Shown: positions 60,682 through 64,000 of the stretch, piece by piece | How the letters are laid out: each line of letters starts with the position of its first letter | How positions within the stretch are numbered: position 1 is the first letter of the stretch | Assembly: GCA_020631735.1 (NCBI GenBank) | Contig: CM036209.1 | Location: forward strand, 9,089,451-9,153,450 | Direction of reading: 5' to 3' | Source: Saccharum officinarum | Taxonomy: Eukaryota > Streptophyta > Magnoliopsida > Poales > Poaceae | DNA length: 64,000 nt | Notes under the pieces: generated by a model | The model's database searches: none | Told to the model about the DNA's origin: nothing | Seen by the model: only the letters and a program-made list of their open reading frames with translations | Translations under genes and position numbers: made by a program

Positions 60682-60998
60682 CCTCTAGCACATAAAACAT
60701 CACCACAGGTGACCATCAATTGCATCTACGTGGTGTCCCTGCTCTCTAATAGGTGAGGATAGGTCCTAATCCCACCCGCGGATGCGTAGATGAGGTTAGT
60801 TTCCATGCTCCGCTCCTATCCGAGATGAAATTTCGACAGCACCTCCCTGCCGTTCTCCCGATACACGTCCTGCAAGGGAGAGTGTGTATCCGAAGAACAA
60901 TGGAGAGGTGATGCCGAAACATCATCGCGAAACAAAGCGGAGCATGAAAACTAACATCAACTACGCATCCGCGGGCTGTCCAAAAAACATGAACAATC

Positions 60999-61058
60999 CG
61001 AAAGAGATACGGTCGCAGATATGCAAAGGTCCGCATATCTCCGACCGTATCTCTTTCG
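60999..61058. repeat. Hairpin, 26-bp arms, 8-base loop
   Basis: Arm 60999-61024 (CGAAAGAGATACGG...) pairs with 61033-61058 at 25 of 26 positions; loop AAAGGTCC. It lies upstream of the minus-strand remnant gene. Confidence 0.93.
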
Positions 61059-61330
61059 AACGGGAGACACCTAACTAGGTTACACGACCAAAGACCACAT
61101 ACGGATAGAGGGGTTATACCTAGGGTGGCGGTGAGGTCCGAGTAGCGGGGCTGTGCAATGGCGAGCCGACGTGGTGCAGGAAGACCCGCAGGGCCAACGA
61201 AGTCGATTGGGGTCGCCGAGTCCCTCCCATAGGTCCTCCTCCTACAAAAAGGGCAAAAATGGTTAGTGTCGACTCAAAATTTTGGCATCACCTCCCCTGC
61301 ACAGGGAGGTTCCAAAAACCTGCAAAAAAA

Positions 61331-61437
61331 CATGGCACGAAGGCCAACAACCACATATATACCAAACATGGCACGAAGGCCAACAACCACATATATACCA
61401 AACATGGGCACAAAGGCCAACAACCACCAATATATCA
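61331..61437. repeat. 36-bp tandem repeat, three copies
   Basis: CATGGCACGAAGGCCAACAA starts at 61331, 61367 and (slightly changed) 61403. Confidence 0.9.
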
Positions 61438-61494
61438 AGAGGAGCCATGTATTTTAGTTCTCTTTCCATGCACATGAAAGTATTGAAGTAGTAC

Positions 61495-61755
61495 AACAAC
61501 AATTACTACTAACCCTACAACTACTACTAACAACTACTTAAATACTAACAATACTAATAGTAAGAACTACTTAACTATTAACAACTACTACTACTAACTA
61601 CTACTACTTACTAACTACTACTATTTACTAACCCTACAACTAACACTACTAACTACTACAACTAACACTACAACTAAAACTACTAACTACTACTACTAAC
61701 ACTACAACTAACTACTACTAACACTACAACTAACTACTACTAACACTACAAGGGT
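61495..61755. repeat. Low-complexity ACT/AAC repeats
   Basis: Long run of CTACTAACTACTACT-like sequence, no coding meaning. Confidence 0.9.
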
Positions 61756-61759
61756 AGGG

Positions 61760-62425
61760 CTTACCTTGGCGGCAAGAACGGCAAGAGCGAGGGCTGGAGA
61801 CGACGGTGGGGACGACTGCAGCAGCGCGAGGATCAATGACCGGTCGGAACGGCGCGAGGATCGACGGGCGGTCGGGTCGGCACCTTCCTCTTCTTCCTCC
61901 TCCCCCTTCTCTTTCTTCCTCTTCTTCCTCCTCCCCATTCTCTTTCTTTCTCTTCCTCCTCCCTCTTCTCTTTCTTCCTCTTGCTCCTCTCCTTCTCCCT
62001 CTTCTGGTTGGCGGGGACCTCGGGGCCGGGGTGGCGCGGGGCGAGGGGGGCGGCGGGGAGGCACGGTCGGCCGCGGCCGCTGCCGGAGCGGGGGCGGCGC
62101 GGGCGCCGGCCGCCGGTGGTGGAGGAGGAGAGGACGGGCAGGCGCTGGCGAGGCAGATCGGGGCGCCGACGAGCTTGGGGCGGCGGCCAGGCACGGGGTA
62201 GGCGGCAGACAGGGACGGGGCGGGCGGTGGCGCGGGGGCGGGCGCCGGCGCTGTGGGCAGGCTGCGGAGCTGCGGGCGGGCGGCCGCGCGCCGGAGGAAG
62301 GGCGGGCGGCCGCGCGCCGGAGGAAGGGCGGCCAGCGGGCGGGCGGCGGGGCGCGGGCGGCTGCCGGGCACGGGGCGGGCGGGTGGGAGGGAGGGAGAAA
62401 GTGAGTGAGGATGTGGTGTTGGGCT
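61760..62425. other. GC-rich low-complexity region of the CACTA element
   Basis: A CTT-rich tract followed by GGC/GCC-rich sequence. Long frames on both strands encode only Pro, Ala, Arg and Gly strings and are rejected as genes. By position it may be the promoter and leader for the minus-strand gene. Confidence 0.6.
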
Positions 62426-62449
62426 GGCGATTTGGGCTTTTAGGTTTAA

Positions 62450-62575
62450 CCTTTGCCGGTGCCGCAGCACCCGGCAAAGCATTTTTTTATTTTTTTTTAA
62501 TTTCTTTGCCGGGTGCCCCCTGACCTGGCACCCGGCAAAGGCTTCTTTGTCGGGTGCCCAGGGTGGCACCCGGCA
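62450..62575. repeat. Right subterminal repeats, TTTGCCGGGTG type
   Basis: Five or six copies of TTTGCCGGGTG / CACCCGGCAAAG in both orientations. Confidence 0.9.
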
Positions 62576-62930
62576 AATTATTTTTTTTGTTTTTTGGCCC
62601 CATTTTTTATGGGGCCTTGCTATAGTAAATAAATCCTTATTTTAAAATTTGGGACAATTTTGAGTTTTTTAACTATATTTCCTTAATTTTTTTGTTTTAT
62701 TGAATTTTTCCGACTATTCCAAATTTGAATTGCAGGTACATGAAATAATGGAATTTGGTCATTCAAAAAATGGTATTCATGATATTTAGAGTATGTGGAG
62801 GCCGTATCCAGGAAGTGGCATGAAATTTCGCGCATCATGTTGTCGTAACATGACGATGTACTCGCGGGGAAAGTGTTGTTGTAACATGACGATGTACTCG
62901 CGGGGAAAGTGTTGTCGTAACAAATTTGCA

Positions 62931-63344
62931 TTTTTTTAATCTGAAAGTGTTCATTAAATGTTTTTCTCTATAGAAACTACTATTTATAGAAACCAAACAT
63001 TAAAAATGTTGAGTCTAGTTGACATTCTCCTTTTAAGAGTTTTTCTGTAGAAATTATATATGCATTAGGACTGTTCTTAGCTGGCATATCATTCGATTCT
63101 AGGGACACATATTGTGCAACTAGCAATCACCAGCTAGCCGAAAAAGGATTGATGGACACAACACAACTTGCTGCCAACTTTGACGTGTGCGTGCCTGTTA
63201 GTTTTGCTGAGGCTAGCATAGAGATTACGGGAGCTTGCGCAAGCGTGCAAGCAGTCACCGGTGATGCAAGCGGCAAGAATTAGCCAAGCAAAAGAACGAG
63301 GCATATGCATATCCCAATCCAATTTCCAATGCATGCCCAATTAA
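62931..63344. other. Spacer, no gene seen
   Basis: Low-copy-looking sequence of about 400 bases with no coding or transposon signal. Confidence 0.5.
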
Positions 63345-63587
63345 GAGCTCATTTGGTGTGTGGCTCCCGGCACCGGCTTCTTCACAGGCTCCGAACACCA
63401 GAGTAGGTAGAGCCACACCAGATGCAGCAGCCAGCAGCAGCGAGGAGCGCTTCTGGTCCTGAATGGGATTATGGGGGGAGCCGGAGCCCTTTCCGCAGGA
63501 GAAAGCCGGAGCCGGAAAATTTATTCGTTTTGAGGGCTGTGGCTCCAACTCCCGAGCCGTGTGGGCGAAGTCTTCCTAAATGAGCCC
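63345..63587. mobile_element. GC-rich MITE, about 243 bp
   Basis: GAGCTCATTTGG on the left is mirrored by CTAAATGAGCCC on the right. The interior has paired GGCTCC / GGAGCC blocks (TGTGGCTCCCGGC, AGCCGGAGCCGG). A 3-bp TAA/TAG target duplication is possible but imperfect. Confidence 0.65.
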
Positions 63588-64000
63588 TAGTAATAATTTT
63601 ACATTGATGCTGACGTCGATATATATGTATATATCTATAATTATGTATACACATATACATACGTATATCCTTCAGTTAAAGATGGATACACGGTAGACGG
63701 AGGTTGTTGTGAAATTGGGCATCGGTGGTGTTGGCCTGGTGTATGGAACACGTATACGGTAGCCTAGCGTGATTGCATTGTACGTATGGATACGGTAGGC
63801 TAGCGTGATTGCATCGTATCCTTCCTTCCCGCTGTATGCGACGTTAGTACCGTGTGTGAGCTTCGTTCTGCCTGCTGGCATGGCTGGCTGGCCATGGAAA
63901 ACGACGACTTCCATTTGTGTGGTGCTGAGCCGCTACACATACGGCACGCACGTCGAGGTCCCCCGTGCCCGGCCGCATGCTCAAAAAAACCAAAATCAAT
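63588..64000. other. Spacer with a 36-bp tandem duplication
   Basis: TACGGTAGCCTAGCGTGATT at 63755 recurs at 63791 with one change. A short TATATGTATATAT run lies at 63620. No gene seen. Confidence 0.6.

Larger units (their letters stand above)
57914..62930 (-). mobile_element. CACTA element, TTTGCCGAGTG family, deleted; right end not found
   Basis: Left end CGCTACAGGATTCAGGCGC is a CACTA-type terminus with one changed base. Dense TTTGCCGGGTG / CACCCGGCAAAG subterminal repeats lie at 57937-58425 and again at 62450-62575. Between them is a minus-strand remnant gene. AT-rich sequence to about 62930, including a 41-bp duplication with ATGACGATGTACTCGCGGGG, still looks like family sequence, but no matching terminal end was located. 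Confidence 0.8.

Noticed and set aside
61730..62569. Long GC-rich frames on both strands (up to 279 codons)
   Set aside because: Products are Pro/Ala/Arg/Gly low-complexity strings in several overlapping frames, within CACTA subterminal and leader sequence.

Overview
The window looks like repeat-dense nuclear DNA of a grass. Evidence: the only intact gene is a single-exon, extremely GC-rich plant cytochrome P450 (30877-32421, minus). Everything else recognisable is transposon: Ty3/gypsy and Ty1/copia LTR elements, CACTA elements with TTTAGTCCCGG- or TTTGCCGAGTG-type subterminal repeats, and MITEs with GGCCTTGTTTAG or CTCCCTCTGTTCC ends. A panicoid/Andropogoneae genome (sorghum, sugarcane or Miscanthus type) fits best, but the species is inference.

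Layout. 1-8241: 3' part of a decayed chromodomain-type Ty3/gypsy element (5' LTR lies outside) ending in a 2.7-kb LTR. 8641-22740: a tandemly duplicated segment (units 8641-11650 and 11649-22740). It has been split by MITEs, by a hAT element with a perfect 8-bp target duplication, and in unit 2 by an 8-kb Ty1/copia element (13399-21444). That copia element landed inside a MITE and itself carries a 2.2-kb solo LTR (14462-16664). 22741-30876: low-copy intergenic DNA with a Stowaway MITE, a 1.75-kb non-autonomous CACTA (24208-25959), another MITE, and a diverged third copy of part of the duplicated segment (about 29095-29520). 30877-32421: a CYP94-type P450 with its TATA box. 32600-39950: intergenic DNA, MITEs, and a probable CACTA relic.

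39953-57401 is a very large CACTA (En/Spm) element of about 17.4 kb. In order it holds subterminal hairpins, a broken TNPD-type transposase gene (40929-44274), a 3.7-kb array of 680-bp repeats, and a large inverted repeat set against a TATA box. Then come telomere-like repeats and a second broken gene (49557-56831) that joins a Transposase_24-type region to a Ulp1-like (C48) cysteine protease. A 3.2-kb internally deleted LTR retrotransposon on the minus strand (50963-54162) interrupts this second gene exactly at a CCTGT target duplication. 57914 to about 62930: another CACTA (TTTGCCGAGTG family), lacking the central transposase domain and holding only a minus-strand remnant gene. The window ends with a MITE and short tandem repeats.

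The coding parts of the large elements carry many stops, most of them explicable as C-to-T or G-to-A changes, so none appears able to make its own enzymes. I found no clearly new gene system. The most unusual structures are the organisation of the 17-kb CACTA element and the two related LTRs that carry different palindrome arrays upstream of their TATA boxes.
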